DNA of 64,000 nt, from NCBI GenBank assembly GCA_964550375.1, contig CAZJYX010000016.1:26786-90785 (forward strand), written 5' to 3'. This document shows, piece after piece, positions 25,651 to 35,500 of this stretch. The stretch comes from JAAYXS01 sp964550375 (GTDB taxonomy: Bacteria; Planctomycetota; Phycisphaerae; UBA1845; Fen-1342). The notes below the pieces were generated by a model that had not been told where the DNA came from, ran no database searches, and saw only the letters and a list, made by a program, of their open reading frames with translations. Positions within the stretch are counted from its first letter, which is position 1. Every line of letters starts with the position of its first letter. A program made the translations under genes and the position numbers.

Positions 25651-28387
25651 GCGCATCCGCACGCTCGGAGCGCTGCTGGCAATCGCGCTGGGCACCGGCG
25701 CGGTCGTCTGGGTCAACTGCTGCTACGAGTCCGTCCGCCAAACCATGCTCGGCTGGGCGGTCGGCTGGATCGGCCGCAGCCACATCAGCATCGAATCGCC
25801 GCTCGGCAAACGCGGCGTATTCCCGCTCCGACAGGTGCTGGATATCGCCGCCCTGGACGAGGTCAGACACTTCGCCCCCCTGCTTGTCCAACGGCTGCGC
25901 GGCCGACCTCTGCGCCGCGACGACTATGACGCCGGCCTTCCCTACGATCCCTGGCGCTCGCCCTCTGTTGACTACCACGGCATCGATCTGGACACGGAGT
26001 TCCTCGTGCGCGACCGGCCCATCGTGGCCGGCCGCATGTTGACGGCCGCCGACGAGTTCGCCTGTGTGCTTGAGGCCGACTACGCCGGCGAGGTCGGCGT
26101 GGGCCTGGGTGACTATCTGCTCATCTGGAACGCCTCCGGCGACACGCGCCACGCGCTTGAGATCGTCGGGCTCACGGACCGCCGTCGCATCGCGCGTTTC
26201 CAGCCGCCCCTCGCCCTGGTGCGGCTGCCGGTCCTCCAGCAGATTACGGGCAACTTCGGCTTCATCTCGGCGGCGGATGTCGTCCTGCGGGATGGCGAGC
26301 GCGCCACCGTGTCGACGGCCGCCAGCCGCATCCGCCATATTCTCCGCCGCCAGAACGTCCAGGCCCACGCGCGCAGCGCCGAGGCCCGTATGCAGCAGGT
26401 CGCGCTGGCCCAGCAACAGCAGGAGATCGTCCTGGCCCTGTTGAGCAGCGTGGCCATGCTGACCGCCCTGTTCATCATTCTCAGCACGTTGAGCATGGGT
26501 ATGCTGGAGCGCATCTCGCAGCTTGGCTTGCTGCGCTGCGTCGGCATCACCGGCGGACAACTGGCCCTGCTGGTCTTCCTCGAAGTCATCCCGCTGGGGC
26601 TGCTCGGCATTGTGCTGGGCGTGCCCCTCGGCCTGGCGCTGACGGCCTTCAGCGTCTGGCTCGTGCCGGAGTACGTCGGTCAGTTTGCGATCAGTTGGCG
26701 CGGCATCGGCATGGCCATAGCCGCCGGCCTGGCCACCGTCCTGGTCGCGGCCGCCCTGCCCGCCGCCGCGGCCCTGCGCGTCTCGCCCCTGGAGGCTTCC
26801 CGCCCGCGCGCCCGCCGCCCCGCACGCTGGCCCTTGGTCCTCGCATTCCTGCTCGCCGGCGTCCTGCTGATTGCACAGACGCTGATTCTCACGTTCAAGG
26901 TATCGCGCGACCTGGCCTTCGTGCACTGGTCCTCCCTGGCGGTCGTGCTGCTCTACCTCGTCTATGCCCTGTCCGCCCCGCTGTGCATCTGGCTGCTGGG
27001 CTCGCCGGCGGTCATGCTAGTCGCCCGGCTGGTCCGCGTGCGCTCCCGCCTCCTGCAAGACCAGGTCGGCTACGCCGTCTGGCGCTCGACCGGCATCTGC
27101 TGCGGCCTAATGGTCGGCCTTTCGCTCATCGTCGCCCTATTCGTCCTCAACAGCAGCTTCCGGGCCGGCTGGCAGTTTCCCAGCCAATTCCCCGCCGCAT
27201 ACATCTGGAAGGACGACCACTTCGACCTCTCTTTCGAAGAAACGCAACGACGCGTCGCCAGTGTGCCCGGCATCGCCAACTTCACCGTCGGTAACGCCCT
27301 GAACGTGGTTGTCGAGGAGAATCCCAGATCACCCCTGGCCAGGGCCATGCACTCGATTACCTGGTTCCTCGGCAGCGACCCGGACACCCTCTTCGACCTG
27401 ATTCGCTTCGAGTTCATTGAGGGCGACGAGGCCACGGCCCGCAAGCTGCTCAATGATCCCCACGCCGCCTACATCCTCATCGCCGCCGACTTCGCCCGCA
27501 GCCGCCGCAAGGGCATGTATCCCGACGAAGAGCGCGGCATCAGCAACTACGTCAACGTCTGGTTCGGCGATCGCGGCTGGCGGCAGTTCCAGGTCGCCGG
27601 CGTAATCGACTCCCCGGCTCTCGACGTGGCGGCCGGCTATTTCCAGGTGCAGAGCGAGGCGCGCGTCGCGGCTATGGGTTCCGTGATCGGCGCGCACCAC
27701 CAGCTCAAGCGCCTGTTTAATATCGATAGCGCCTCGCTCGTGCTGCTCAACTTCGACCTGCCGCCCGCGCCCGTCCCGCCGGACTGGCCGCCGCCGCCGG
27801 ATTCTCCCGCCGGCCGCCGGCTGCCAGCGTACTGCCATGACGCGCGAATACCGCTGGAGAACCGCTGGCAACGCCTGCGCGAGGACCTTGTCCTCGGCGA
27901 CGTCTGCCGACAGCTTGAGGCGCCGGTCACACGCTCCGGCACGGTGCGCGAGCTCAAGGACGAGATCGACGCCGAACTGACGCGCCTGACCTACCTGCTG
28001 ACGGCCGTGCCGGCGGTGGCGCTCCTCGTCGCCGCCATCGGTGTCGCCAACCTCATGACTGCCAACGTCACGAGCCGCATGAAACCGCTGGCAATCCTGC
28101 GCGCCGTGGGCGCCACGCGCGGCCAGATTCTGCGCATGGTAATCGGCGAGGCGGTGGTGCTCGGTGCGTTGGGCAGCGCCCTGGGGGTAGCGCTGGGCCT
28201 GCACCTGGCCTGGAACGTCACGACCATGACCGCTCGCTTCTCCGGCTTCGCCACCGCCGTACAGATTCCCTGGCCGCTGACCAGCGCGGCCATCGCCCTG
28301 ACCGTGGGCTTGTGCGTGCTGGCCGCCATTCTCCCCGCCCGGCACGCCTCACGCGCCAACGTGATCGACGCGTTGCACGTGACCTAG
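25607..28387 (+). CDS. FtsX-family ABC permease
   Basis: A 926-residue permease starting inside the ATPase gene (ATG 25607, AAGGGA 7 bp upstream). It has an N-terminal transmembrane helix (LGALLAIALGTGAVVW) and a periplasmic domain of ~220 residues. A first FtsX transmembrane block (about 270-490) includes LLSSVAMLTALFIILSTLSM. A second periplasmic domain follows, and the C-terminal FtsX block (LLTAVPAVALLVAAIGVANLM, then RAVGATRGQILRMV) closes it. Two FtsX blocks in one chain, paired with a LolD-like ATPase, suggest envelope substrate extraction; the substrate is unknown. Confidence 0.9.
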   Translation: MRHWSQLATRNWRFKRIRTLGALLAIALGTGAVVWVNCCYESVRQTMLGWAVGWIGRSHISIESPLGKRGVFPLRQVLDIAALDEVRHFAPLLVQRLRGRPLRRDDYDAGLPYDPWRSPSVDYHGIDLDTEFLVRDRPIVAGRMLTAADEFACVLEADYAGEVGVGLGDYLLIWNASGDTRHALEIVGLTDRRRIARFQPPLALVRLPVLQQITGNFGFISAADVVLRDGERATVSTAASRIRHILRRQNVQAHARSAEARMQQVALAQQQQEIVLALLSSVAMLTALFIILSTLSMGMLERISQLGLLRCVGITGGQLALLVFLEVIPLGLLGIVLGVPLGLALTAFSVWLVPEYVGQFAISWRGIGMAIAAGLATVLVAAALPAAAALRVSPLEASRPRARRPARWPLVLAFLLAGVLLIAQTLILTFKVSRDLAFVHWSSLAVVLLYLVYALSAPLCIWLLGSPAVMLVARLVRVRSRLLQDQVGYAVWRSTGICCGLMVGLSLIVALFVLNSSFRAGWQFPSQFPAAYIWKDDHFDLSFEETQRRVASVPGIANFTVGNALNVVVEENPRSPLARAMHSITWFLGSDPDTLFDLIRFEFIEGDEATARKLLNDPHAAYILIAADFARSRRKGMYPDEERGISNYVNVWFGDRGWRQFQVAGVIDSPALDVAAGYFQVQSEARVAAMGSVIGAHHQLKRLFNIDSASLVLLNFDLPPAPVPPDWPPPPDSPAGRRLPAYCHDARIPLENRWQRLREDLVLGDVCRQLEAPVTRSGTVRELKDEIDAELTRLTYLLTAVPAVALLVAAIGVANLMTANVTSRMKPLAILRAVGATRGQILRMVIGEAVVLGALGSALGVALGLHLAWNVTTMTARFSGFATAVQIPWPLTSAAIALTVGLCVLAAILPARHASRANVIDALHVT

Positions 28388-28412
28388 TGCCCACGCTGCT
28401 GAGTAGCAACAG

Positions 28413-29516
28413 ATGAAGCTGCTGATCCCGTTTGCCCTGTGCTGTGCCCTGGCGATCGGCCTGGTCGTCTGGCGTGTCGCCGCATCCGGCGTCGTCACCC
28501 CCGCGCCGACGCCGACGGCTCCCACGGTACCGCCCCCGGATCTTCCGGACCTCGAAAGCCTGGCCCAACCGCCGCTTCCGGCCGAGACCGCAGCGCCGCC
28601 TGCGCTCGTCGCAGAAGACCTGCCGGACGAACCCGAACGCGCGCCAACGGAGCCCGCGACCGAGTTCACCGCGCCGGCCTCCGCTCCACCGCCGGCACCT
28701 CCGGATACGACGTCGCCCCCCCCTGCCCCTGAACCCGCCGTCCGTTGGGCGGGGGAGCGCAGCGCCGTCACAACCCGTAACCAACTCGCGGCCGCCCGCG
28801 AAGTCCTCGCGCGCGACCCCGACCACCCGCAAGCCCTGCGGGATGAGCTGGCGGCCCTGCGCACGCTGCAACGCTGGGCCGAGGCGACCGACACGCTGGC
28901 CCGCCTGCGCGCGCTCCACCCCGAACACGCCGACTACGCCCGTGAACACGCCGAAATGCTCCTGCGGCTGGGCTGCCTCAGTAGCACCGTCGCGCCCCTG
29001 GATGAATACCTGGAGCTCAAGCCGGATGATGTCGATGTCTGGACGTGGCTCGCCGGCGTCCGGCAAGCACTCGGGCACCTCGGCGACGCCGAACGCTGCT
29101 GGTCCCGCGTGCTGACGCTGCGCCCCGATGACGCACACGCCGCCACACAGCGCGGTCACGTCCGGCTGGACCTGCACGACTGGGCGCCCGCCGCCGATGA
29201 CTTCCGCCTAGCCGGCCGGCTGGACCCGCAGTCCGTCGCCCCCGCGCTCGGCCTCGCCACGGCGCTCTTCCAACTCGGCCAACCCGAAGAGGCCATGCTG
29301 CGCCTGTTGGAGGTTCACGAAGCGCACCCGCGCAACGTGCAGGTCATTAACCGGCTGGCCGAGCTGAACTGGCGGATATATCGCGAACATCCGGCCGGCC
29401 GCGCGGCGAACCTGGCCGCCACCATTACCTGGTGCCGCGAATCGCTGACGCTCGACCCCGACCAGCCGCCGATCCAGACCCTGCTCGAGACCGCCACCCA
29501 GGAGCACGCCCCGTAG
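28413..29516 (+). CDS. Membrane-anchored TPR protein
   Basis: A 367-residue protein with an N-terminal transmembrane helix (LLIPFALCCALAIGLVVW), a long Pro/Ala-rich linker to about residue 105, and four or more TPR-like repeats at about 125-340 (LARDPDHPQALRDELAALR and DVDVWTWLAGVRQALGHLGDAERCW are typical). It follows the permease by 25 bp and is probably in the same operon, perhaps a scaffold for the export complex. No enzymatic motif. Confidence 0.75.
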   Translation: MKLLIPFALCCALAIGLVVWRVAASGVVTPAPTPTAPTVPPPDLPDLESLAQPPLPAETAAPPALVAEDLPDEPERAPTEPATEFTAPASAPPPAPPDTTSPPPAPEPAVRWAGERSAVTTRNQLAAAREVLARDPDHPQALRDELAALRTLQRWAEATDTLARLRALHPEHADYAREHAEMLLRLGCLSSTVAPLDEYLELKPDDVDVWTWLAGVRQALGHLGDAERCWSRVLTLRPDDAHAATQRGHVRLDLHDWAPAADDFRLAGRLDPQSVAPALGLATALFQLGQPEEAMLRLLEVHEAHPRNVQVINRLAELNWRIYREHPAGRAANLAATITWCRESLTLDPDQPPIQTLLETATQEHAP

Positions 29517-29586
29517 CGCCGCCGCCCTTTGCCGCCGCAGCGCCGCTCCCCTACCATGCCCGGGCAAACACACGGAGGTCCGTATC

Positions 29587-30987
29587 ATGGCCGAAATGCT
29601 GTTTCACGGGGCGACCGGCGAAGTCACCGGCTCCATGCACATGATCCGCATCGACAACCAGTGGGTGGCGCTCGACTGCGGGCTCTACCAGGGTCGCCGG
29701 CAGGAGAGCGAAGCCAAGAACCGCCAGTGGCCGGTAGAGCCGCGCGAGATTTCCGCAGTCATCCTTTCCCACGCACACATCGACCATTCCGGGCGCCTAC
29801 CCCGGCTGGTGCACGACGGCTTCGACGGCCCGATCTACTGCACCCCCGCCACGCGCGACCTCTGCGCCTACATGCTGCCGGATTCGGCCCATATACAGGA
29901 GGAAGACGTCTACTACGTCAACAAGCGGCGCCAGCGCAAGGGCCTGGAGCCGATCGAGCCGCTATATGCCTACGAGGACGCCCTGCACGCCATCCGCCTC
30001 ATGCAGAGCATCTCGTACGACCGCTGGTTCCAGGTCGTACCCGGCCTACTGGCCTCCTTCCGCGAGGCCGGCCACATGCTGGGCTCGGCCGGCGTGCGCG
30101 TCGAGTTCGCCAAGCGCAACGGCAACACGCCGTCGCTGTTCTACTCCGGCGACATCGGGCGCTTCGACAAGCCCATCATCCGGGACCCCGCCCCCCTACC
30201 GCCCGACGAGACGCTCATTTGCGAGAGCACCTACGGCGGACGCGTTAATGAAGACGTCGAGGACGCCAAGCAGCAGTTGACCGAAGTCGTCCGGCAAACG
30301 GCTGAGAAAAGCGGCAAGGTCATCATTCCGGCCTTCTCAGTGGGCCGCACGCAGACGATCGTCTACTTCCTGCACGAGCAGATGATCGCCGGCAATTTGC
30401 CGCGCATCCCCGTCTACGTCGACAGCCCGCTGGCCGTCAACGCCACCGACGTCTTCAAGATGCACCCGGAGTGCTACGACGCCGAGGCCCGCGCCTTCCA
30501 TGCCGTCACCGGCGATATTCTGGGCGGCGGCTGCTGCCACTACATCCGCAGCGTCGAGGAGAGCAAGGCGCTGCACGGCAAAGACGGCCCGTTCGTCATC
30601 ATCTCCGCCAGCGGCATGTGCGAGGCCGGCCGTATCCGCCATCACCTCAAGAACAACATCGAGAACCCCAAGAACACAATCCTGATACCGGGCTACCAAG
30701 CGGCGCATACGCTCGGCCGGCGCCTGGCGGATGGCGCTCGCCGCATCACGCTCTTTCACGAGGAGTACGAGGTGCGGGCCCGCGTGCGGCAGATTCACGG
30801 CTTTAGCGGTCATGCCGACCAGCGCGACCTGCTGAAGATGCTCGCGCCGCGCGCCGCCGACACTAAGCGCATCTACCTGGTCCACGGCGAGCCGGAGGAG
30901 AGTGCGGCCCTGGCCGAGAAGCTGCGGGCCGCCGGCTTTCGCGACGTGGTCGTCCCGGAGCGCGACGAACGCTCCCGACTGCCGTAG
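29587..30987 (+). CDS. Beta-CASP metallo-beta-lactamase RNA-processing-type protein
   Basis: A 466-residue zinc hydrolase of the CPSF73/beta-CASP type. Motif 2 is SHAHIDHSG, motif 3 AGHMLGSAG, motif 4 FYSGDIGRFD; the beta-CASP insert has ICESTYGGR and AFSVGRTQTIVYFL, and the C-terminal motifs are SASGMCEAGRIRHHLKN and HGFSGHADQ. It probably acts on RNA as endo- or exonuclease in the cytoplasm. It starts at ATG 29587 with GGAGG 7 bp upstream. No KH domain is present, unlike the archaeal relatives. Confidence 0.9.
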   Translation: MAEMLFHGATGEVTGSMHMIRIDNQWVALDCGLYQGRRQESEAKNRQWPVEPREISAVILSHAHIDHSGRLPRLVHDGFDGPIYCTPATRDLCAYMLPDSAHIQEEDVYYVNKRRQRKGLEPIEPLYAYEDALHAIRLMQSISYDRWFQVVPGLLASFREAGHMLGSAGVRVEFAKRNGNTPSLFYSGDIGRFDKPIIRDPAPLPPDETLICESTYGGRVNEDVEDAKQQLTEVVRQTAEKSGKVIIPAFSVGRTQTIVYFLHEQMIAGNLPRIPVYVDSPLAVNATDVFKMHPECYDAEARAFHAVTGDILGGGCCHYIRSVEESKALHGKDGPFVIISASGMCEAGRIRHHLKNNIENPKNTILIPGYQAAHTLGRRLADGARRITLFHEEYEVRARVRQIHGFSGHADQRDLLKMLAPRAADTKRIYLVHGEPEESAALAEKLRAAGFRDVVVPERDERSRLP

Positions 30988-30995
30988 CCGGCGGT

Positions 30996-31358
30996 CTAGT
31001 CGTCCAGGCGCCGCGTCTTGGTGCGCCGCTCGCGGGCCTCACCGGTCGGCGGCGGGTCGGTGAACGGGCTGCGCCCTTCCCATTCGCCGGTGCGGGCGTC
31101 CATCCATTCCTTCGTCAATACGCGCCCGTCGTCGTCGAAGAATATCTGGGCGTGGATGTGGCGGTCCTGGTCCTCGTAATACCAGACATCTTGCGCCCGG
31201 AATGCCGCCTTGCCGAGGATGTGCTCCACGTCGGTGCGGTCATCCACACCCGCCTTGATCATGTCGAAGCGTTCCCGGGTGAACTGCCGCTGGCAGCCGC
31301 AAAGCGTTGCCAGCCCCGCCAGGACCACCAGCAAAGGCAGCAGACGATGGACTCTCAC
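30996..31358 (-). CDS. BamE/SmpA-like lipoprotein
   Basis: A 120-residue lipoprotein from GTG 31358 (GGAGG 7 bp upstream) with signal peptide and lipobox LCGC. The mature part resembles BamE/SmpA: an initial helix (FDMIKAGVDDRTDVEHILG) followed by VWYYEDQDRHIHAQIFFDDDGRV, the typical beta strand pair. BamE helps fold outer-membrane proteins with BamA; whether this one does so is not established. The C-terminal tail is charged and probably disordered. Confidence 0.65.
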   Translation of the reverse strand: MRVHRLLPLLVVLAGLATLCGCQRQFTRERFDMIKAGVDDRTDVEHILGKAAFRAQDVWYYEDQDRHIHAQIFFDDDGRVLTKEWMDARTGEWEGRSPFTDPPPTGEARERRTKTRRLDD

Positions 31359-31683
31359 GACAACACCTCCTTGCCAGTTCGGCCGCGGGCGAACCTGGCG
31401 CGCCAATATACGAACCAGACACGCGAATGCGCCCACAGGATAGCGTGTCGCCCCCTGGGGTGAGAAGTACCCGTCGCCGCTTGCCGCTCGCTCATCTGGT
31501 TGACAGTGGCTTCTGACCGAGATGCCTGGCCGGGCCCATTTCTCACGGCGCTGCCGACATTACGGGCAGACCGGGCATTCGGCCGTGGGAGCGACACTGC
31601 TCTGCGGCTAGAATCCGCGCTACTTTACGGCGTGACGTGCCGTGGCGGGTCGGCCGGCCATGAGTGCGCGGGAGCCATTGCCC

Positions 31684-32361
31684 ATGTCCGATACTGATGA
31701 TCGCGTGTTACCTCACTGCTCGAAACCGGCATCCCGCGTGCGCGCGCGCTGTGTGGGCGCAGCCATACACCTGCTCGCCATTCTGGTCGCGGCGAGCGCG
31801 GCGGTCGTCGCATCAAACAACTGGTGCTTCGTGCTCTTTCCCGCGGCGCTGGCCGGCTTCTTTGCTGACTATGTTGTGTGCGCGATTCGGCCGGCGTTCA
31901 TCATGCGCTTGTTGGCGGCAGTGCTCGTCGGCAGCGCGGTCGGGCTGCTGCTCAACGTCGGACCGGGCTGGGCCTTCCGCGAGGCGTTCGAAATGGAGCC
32001 GCCGGCCGGCGTCCGCGACGTGCGGGTCTGGCGACACTATGCCGGCGGCCCCGGCGAGCACGTGCTGATCATCGAGTTCACGGCTGACTCAGCGGCATTC
32101 GAGACGCTGATCCGGCAGCGCACCGTGGTGCCCGACAGCGTCGGTTTGGAGCGCTGGCGGGCCGCGGGAGGAGAATGGGCACAGGTGCTCGACAACCTGG
32201 CCCCGTTCGGCATCACCAGCTTCGCGCGGTCGTCGTGGGGGCGGATTCGGCCGCTGGAACGTCCGGAGGCGTTCGACCTGGGCGGGTCGAATCGCGGGAC
32301 ACTCACGCTGTTCCGCGAGCCCGACACGGGCCGCTGCGTAGCACTGCATGTGCGCTACTGA
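31684..32361 (+). CDS. Hypothetical membrane protein
   Basis: A 225-residue protein from ATG 31684 (GGAG 9 bp upstream) with three hydrophobic segments in the first 100 residues (LLAILVAASAAVVA, FVLFPAALAGFFADYVV, LLAAVLVGSAVGLLL), then a soluble domain of ~125 residues with an ordered alternating pattern (VLIIEFTADSAAFETLI). Not recognised. It is divergent from the BamE-like gene across 325 bp and has no obvious operon partner downstream. Confidence 0.55.
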   Translation: MSDTDDRVLPHCSKPASRVRARCVGAAIHLLAILVAASAAVVASNNWCFVLFPAALAGFFADYVVCAIRPAFIMRLLAAVLVGSAVGLLLNVGPGWAFREAFEMEPPAGVRDVRVWRHYAGGPGEHVLIIEFTADSAAFETLIRQRTVVPDSVGLERWRAAGGEWAQVLDNLAPFGITSFARSSWGRIRPLERPEAFDLGGSNRGTLTLFREPDTGRCVALHVRY

Positions 32362-32456
32362 CCGGGCGGGGCGGCGTGTCGGCGCGGTGGGAGCGAGCGG
32401 CGTGCGCAGCACCCCTACGGTCGGCTCCGTTCGGATAACGCGGCAGGCCAGCGGGC

Positions 32457-32485
32457 TTGACTTTCTTATATACGTTTCCTAGAGT
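32457..32485 (+). promoter_or_regulatory. Candidate promoter in an AT-rich patch
   Basis: TTGACT (32457-32462), 17-bp spacer, TAGAGT (32480-32485), in a locally AT-rich stretch that stands out from its surroundings. It would drive the small gene at 32553. Confidence 0.45.
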
Positions 32486-32552
32486 TTCCAGACCGGGCGG
32501 GCGCTGGGCGGTGTGGCTCGGCGGCCGGCCGGGGCCGGAATGGAGACGCGCC

Positions 32553-33077
32553 GTGAACCAGCGCCATACCGAGTTCTTTGGGCCGGACCTGGCCCGGGGG
32601 CCGTACCCGCCCAACCGCATCGAAACCGCCACCTTGCAGATTGCCACCGCCCTGGCGCAACTGCGCGCGCCGCTGACGCGTGACGACGACGCCCTGCGCG
32701 GGCACGTGGACTTCATCCGCGAGCTGGCGGACCGGCTGGCGCCGGATTGGGCGGCACAGATCACGATCGACGTGGGCGAGGAGGTCAGCAACGCCATCGC
32801 GACCTCCATCATCGCCGTCACGGGGACGTACAGCCTGCTGGAATGCTGGCTGGCGGACGCGCCGGGCGGCGGCATAAGTGCGTATTCGCCGGCGTCGGTC
32901 ACGTGGAACACCGGGACGGTGCTCCAGACCATTACGGCGAACAAGCATTACCTGATAGTGACGCCATACACCGGGGTGGCGGACGTCACGGTGAGCTATC
33001 CGGCGTCGCGCACGTGGTACTGGGCCGTCTGTCGGCACGGGCGTGTGCACTACTCGTCGCAGGTGTTCTTCTGGTGA
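32553..33077 (+). CDS. Hypothetical protein, possibly phage-derived
   Basis: A 174-residue protein from GTG 32553 (GGAG 8-9 bp upstream), with a short helical N-terminal half and a beta-rich C-terminal half (TGTYSLLECWLADAPGGG, then ASRTWYWAVCRHGRVHYSSQ). From memory it resembles small structural proteins I associate with phage-like regions of planctomycete genomes, but I cannot confirm this. There is no signal peptide. The next gene is 55 bp downstream and probably in the same transcript. Confidence 0.5.
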   Translation: MNQRHTEFFGPDLARGPYPPNRIETATLQIATALAQLRAPLTRDDDALRGHVDFIRELADRLAPDWAAQITIDVGEEVSNAIATSIIAVTGTYSLLECWLADAPGGGISAYSPASVTWNTGTVLQTITANKHYLIVTPYTGVADVTVSYPASRTWYWAVCRHGRVHYSSQVFFW

Positions 33078-33132
33078 ATGACGGCGGCGCGCGGGCCGCT
33101 GTGGCGGCGTGAGTGTCGGGAGGCTGACCAGT

Positions 33133-33366
33133 ATGTCCATGCTGACGCGCACCGGGGAGACGGCCGCCGTGCGGACCGGGCGGCGGGGCGTTTATATTGT
33201 GCCGCTGCACGCCATCGACCTGGAGGCGTTGCCGGCACGGATTGAGGGGCGGCCCATCACCGCGCTCGCGCCGCACCCGGATGAGGAGGACTACCTGTAC
33301 GTGACGACGGGGCAGCCCGAATCGCTGGCGTTTCTGGGCCGGCCGTACGTGGACTTGAGGGAGTGA
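33133..33366 (+). CDS. Small hypothetical protein
   Basis: A 77-residue protein from ATG 33133 (GGGAGG 9 bp upstream) with a beta-rich pattern (GVYIVPLHAIDLEALPA, then EDYLYVTTG) and no signal peptide. Not recognised. It follows the 174-residue protein and is likely co-expressed. An alternative GTG start at 33109 is possible. Confidence 0.45.
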   Translation: MSMLTRTGETAAVRTGRRGVYIVPLHAIDLEALPARIEGRPITALAPHPDEEDYLYVTTGQPESLAFLGRPYVDLRE

Positions 33367-33381
33367 GGAGCGGTGCGACGA

Positions 33382-34206
33382 TCAGGGTCGGCGGCGTTGG
33401 TGCAGCGGCGCGAGGGCGTCGAACAGGCTCGGGAATGCGGTCACGAGGGCGGCGAAGAGGCGGACCGTGTGGCTTGTCCAGACTTCCGGGCGCGGGCGGC
33501 GCAGGCAGCGCACGACGGCGGCGGCGACGTCTTCCGGGCGCTGGATGAGCCAGCGCGGCAGGCCGCGGCCGGGCGCGACCGGTGCGGCGGTGTGGCCGCT
33601 GCTGCGGCGGGCGGCTTCGTCGAAGAACTCCGTGCGCGTGGTGATGGGGTGTGCGGAGGCGACCTCGATGCCGTACGGCCGCAGCTCGAGGCGCATGGCG
33701 CGGCAGACGTGGTTCTGGGCGGCCTTGGTGGCGGAGTAGGCCGAGAAGGTCGGCAGGGCGAATTTGGCGACGGCGCTGGAGCACATCAGCAAGTGGCCGG
33801 GCCGCTGCTGTGATATGAGTCGGCGGGCAGCCGCACACAGCAGGCGATTGGCGGCAAAGAAGTTGACCTCGAAGATGCGGCGCAGGTCGGCTTCGTCCAT
33901 CTCATGCATGGCGGCATGCTGGCCGTAGCCGGCGTTGGCGAAGACGACGTCAAAGCGTCCGAAACGCTGGGCGGCGGTGTCGAGCAGGCGGTCCGGGAGG
34001 TGTTCGTCGGCGGCGTCACCTGCGACGGTGGCGGCGTGGCGGCCGAGTTGCGCGACCTGGGCCGCGACGGCGGCCAGGCGCTCGGGGCGGCGTGCGTTGA
34101 GGACGACGTCCATGCCGGCGCGTGCGCACGCCAAGGCGGTCGCGGCGCCGATTCCGGAGCTGGCCCCGGTGATGATTATGACTTCTCCGGTGAGTGGGCG
34201 GGCCAT
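33382..34206 (-). CDS. Short-chain dehydrogenase/reductase
   Basis: A 274-residue NAD(P)-dependent oxidoreductase. Motifs: GASSGIG (cofactor), FANAGYG (structural NAG), catalytic Ser in LMCSSAVAK and Tyr-x3-Lys in YSATKAAQ. It has a longer C-terminus than classic SDRs. The substrate is unknown; its position next to two glycosyltransferases suggests sugar or polyketide/lipid modification, but the gap of 58 bp and same orientation are the only evidence. Confidence 0.93.
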   Translation of the reverse strand: MARPLTGEVIIITGASSGIGAATALACARAGMDVVLNARRPERLAAVAAQVAQLGRHAATVAGDAADEHLPDRLLDTAAQRFGRFDVVFANAGYGQHAAMHEMDEADLRRIFEVNFFAANRLLCAAARRLISQQRPGHLLMCSSAVAKFALPTFSAYSATKAAQNHVCRAMRLELRPYGIEVASAHPITTRTEFFDEAARRSSGHTAAPVAPGRGLPRWLIQRPEDVAAAVVRCLRRPRPEVWTSHTVRLFAALVTAFPSLFDALAPLHQRRRP

Positions 34207-34264
34207 TTGCAGGGGAATCTAGCGGAGGAGCGTCGCTTCGACCAGCATGGCCGGCAGCGTTTGG

Positions 34265-35500
34265 TCAGCAGGTGGCGGGGACTGCGTCGAGTTCGTGGCA
34301 TGGTGCGGGTCGTGGGGGCCGGGCGAGGATGAGGTCGAGGAAGCGTTCCCAGCGGAAATGCTCGTGGGCGACGCGTTGGGCCGTTTGGCCGAGGGCTGCC
34401 GTAGCGGCGCGCGCGTGTATCAACTGGTTCAGAACCTGCACGAGGCTTTCAGGTCGGCGGCGATCGTAGGTGCGGCCGCCGCCCTGCGTGGCGACGAATT
34501 CGGCCAGGCCGGCGTAGACGTGCGGCGGGTCGTGGCGCGGCAGTACGACCGGGCGGCCGCAGAGCATGGCCTCGCGGATAACGTTCGGACAGGTGTCGTA
34601 GAAGCTGGTGGAGAGGACGCAGTCGGCGGCAGCGTACCAGGGGGCGATGTCGTGTTGCGGGCCGGGGCAATGGATGCGCGGAGCCAGGCCCAGGGCATCT
34701 GCGAGGCGCAGCAGGTCGGGGCGCAGCGGTCCATCGCCGACGATGGCCAGTTGCGCGCGGGGGTCTAGTTGCGGCAGCACCCGAATGGCCAGGTCGAACG
34801 CCTTGTTCCGGTCGCAGGGGCCGGCCAGCAGGATCAGGAAGGTGTCGGGGTCGAGAGCCAGGCGGCCGCGATGCGCGGCACGGAGGTCCGGAGTCACGGT
34901 CAGCGGGCGAACGCCGTAATGACACGATACGACGCGGGCGGCGGCGTGCGGGGCGAAGGCGAGGATCTCGGCGCGGTTTTCCGGGGTGGGGGCGATGGTC
35001 AGGTCGGCGTGCATGAAGGCCTGGCGCTCGGCGCGGCGGATGCCGGCGGAATCGACGCGTTGCCAGAATGAGGGTGGTCGCCCGTTGGGCCAGGTGAAGG
35101 GCTGGCAGTTGGCGAGCAGGCAGGGGAACTTGTAGAAGGCCGGGACTTCCGGCCAAGCCTGCCGGGCCGCCAGCAGCCAGAACGGGCTGATTGCGACGGA
35201 GGCGATGTTTGGCGGCGGAATACGGCGGAGCTGACGCGCGAGGGTCTGGGCGGCGCACCAGCTTCGCAGGCGCCATAGTCCGCGCGGCAGAGTGAGGGGC
35301 ACGTTCAGGCGGTCGGGCTGGGCGGGACACGGCGGGTCGGCGGCGCCGGCCTTGGTGCCGATGATGAGACTGGAATGTCCGCGCTCGTCGAGAGCGGATG
35401 CCAGGGCCAGCGTGAACGACAGGGCACCGCCCCAGCCGTACGCGTCGCAGTAGACGGTCAGGTAGTAGTCGCAGTGGGACGTGTCCGGCTGGCTGTTCAT
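34265..35500 (-). CDS. Glycosyltransferase, GT4 family
   Basis: A 411-residue GT-B protein from ATG 35500. The N-domain starts CDYYLTVYCDAYGWGGALSF; the donor-binding half has ILLAGPCDRNKAFDLAI, VGDGPLRPDLL, and YDTCPNVIREAMLCGRPVVLP, the usual E-x7-E region of GT4 enzymes. It overlaps the preceding glycosyltransferase gene by 4 bp (ATGA), so the two are translated together. Probably works on surface polysaccharide; sugar unknown. Confidence 0.92.
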   Translation of the reverse strand: MNSQPDTSHCDYYLTVYCDAYGWGGALSFTLALASALDERGHSSLIIGTKAGAADPPCPAQPDRLNVPLTLPRGLWRLRSWCAAQTLARQLRRIPPPNIASVAISPFWLLAARQAWPEVPAFYKFPCLLANCQPFTWPNGRPPSFWQRVDSAGIRRAERQAFMHADLTIAPTPENRAEILAFAPHAAARVVSCHYGVRPLTVTPDLRAAHRGRLALDPDTFLILLAGPCDRNKAFDLAIRVLPQLDPRAQLAIVGDGPLRPDLLRLADALGLAPRIHCPGPQHDIAPWYAAADCVLSTSFYDTCPNVIREAMLCGRPVVLPRHDPPHVYAGLAEFVATQGGGRTYDRRRPESLVQVLNQLIHARAATAALGQTAQRVAHEHFRWERFLDLILARPPRPAPCHELDAVPATC

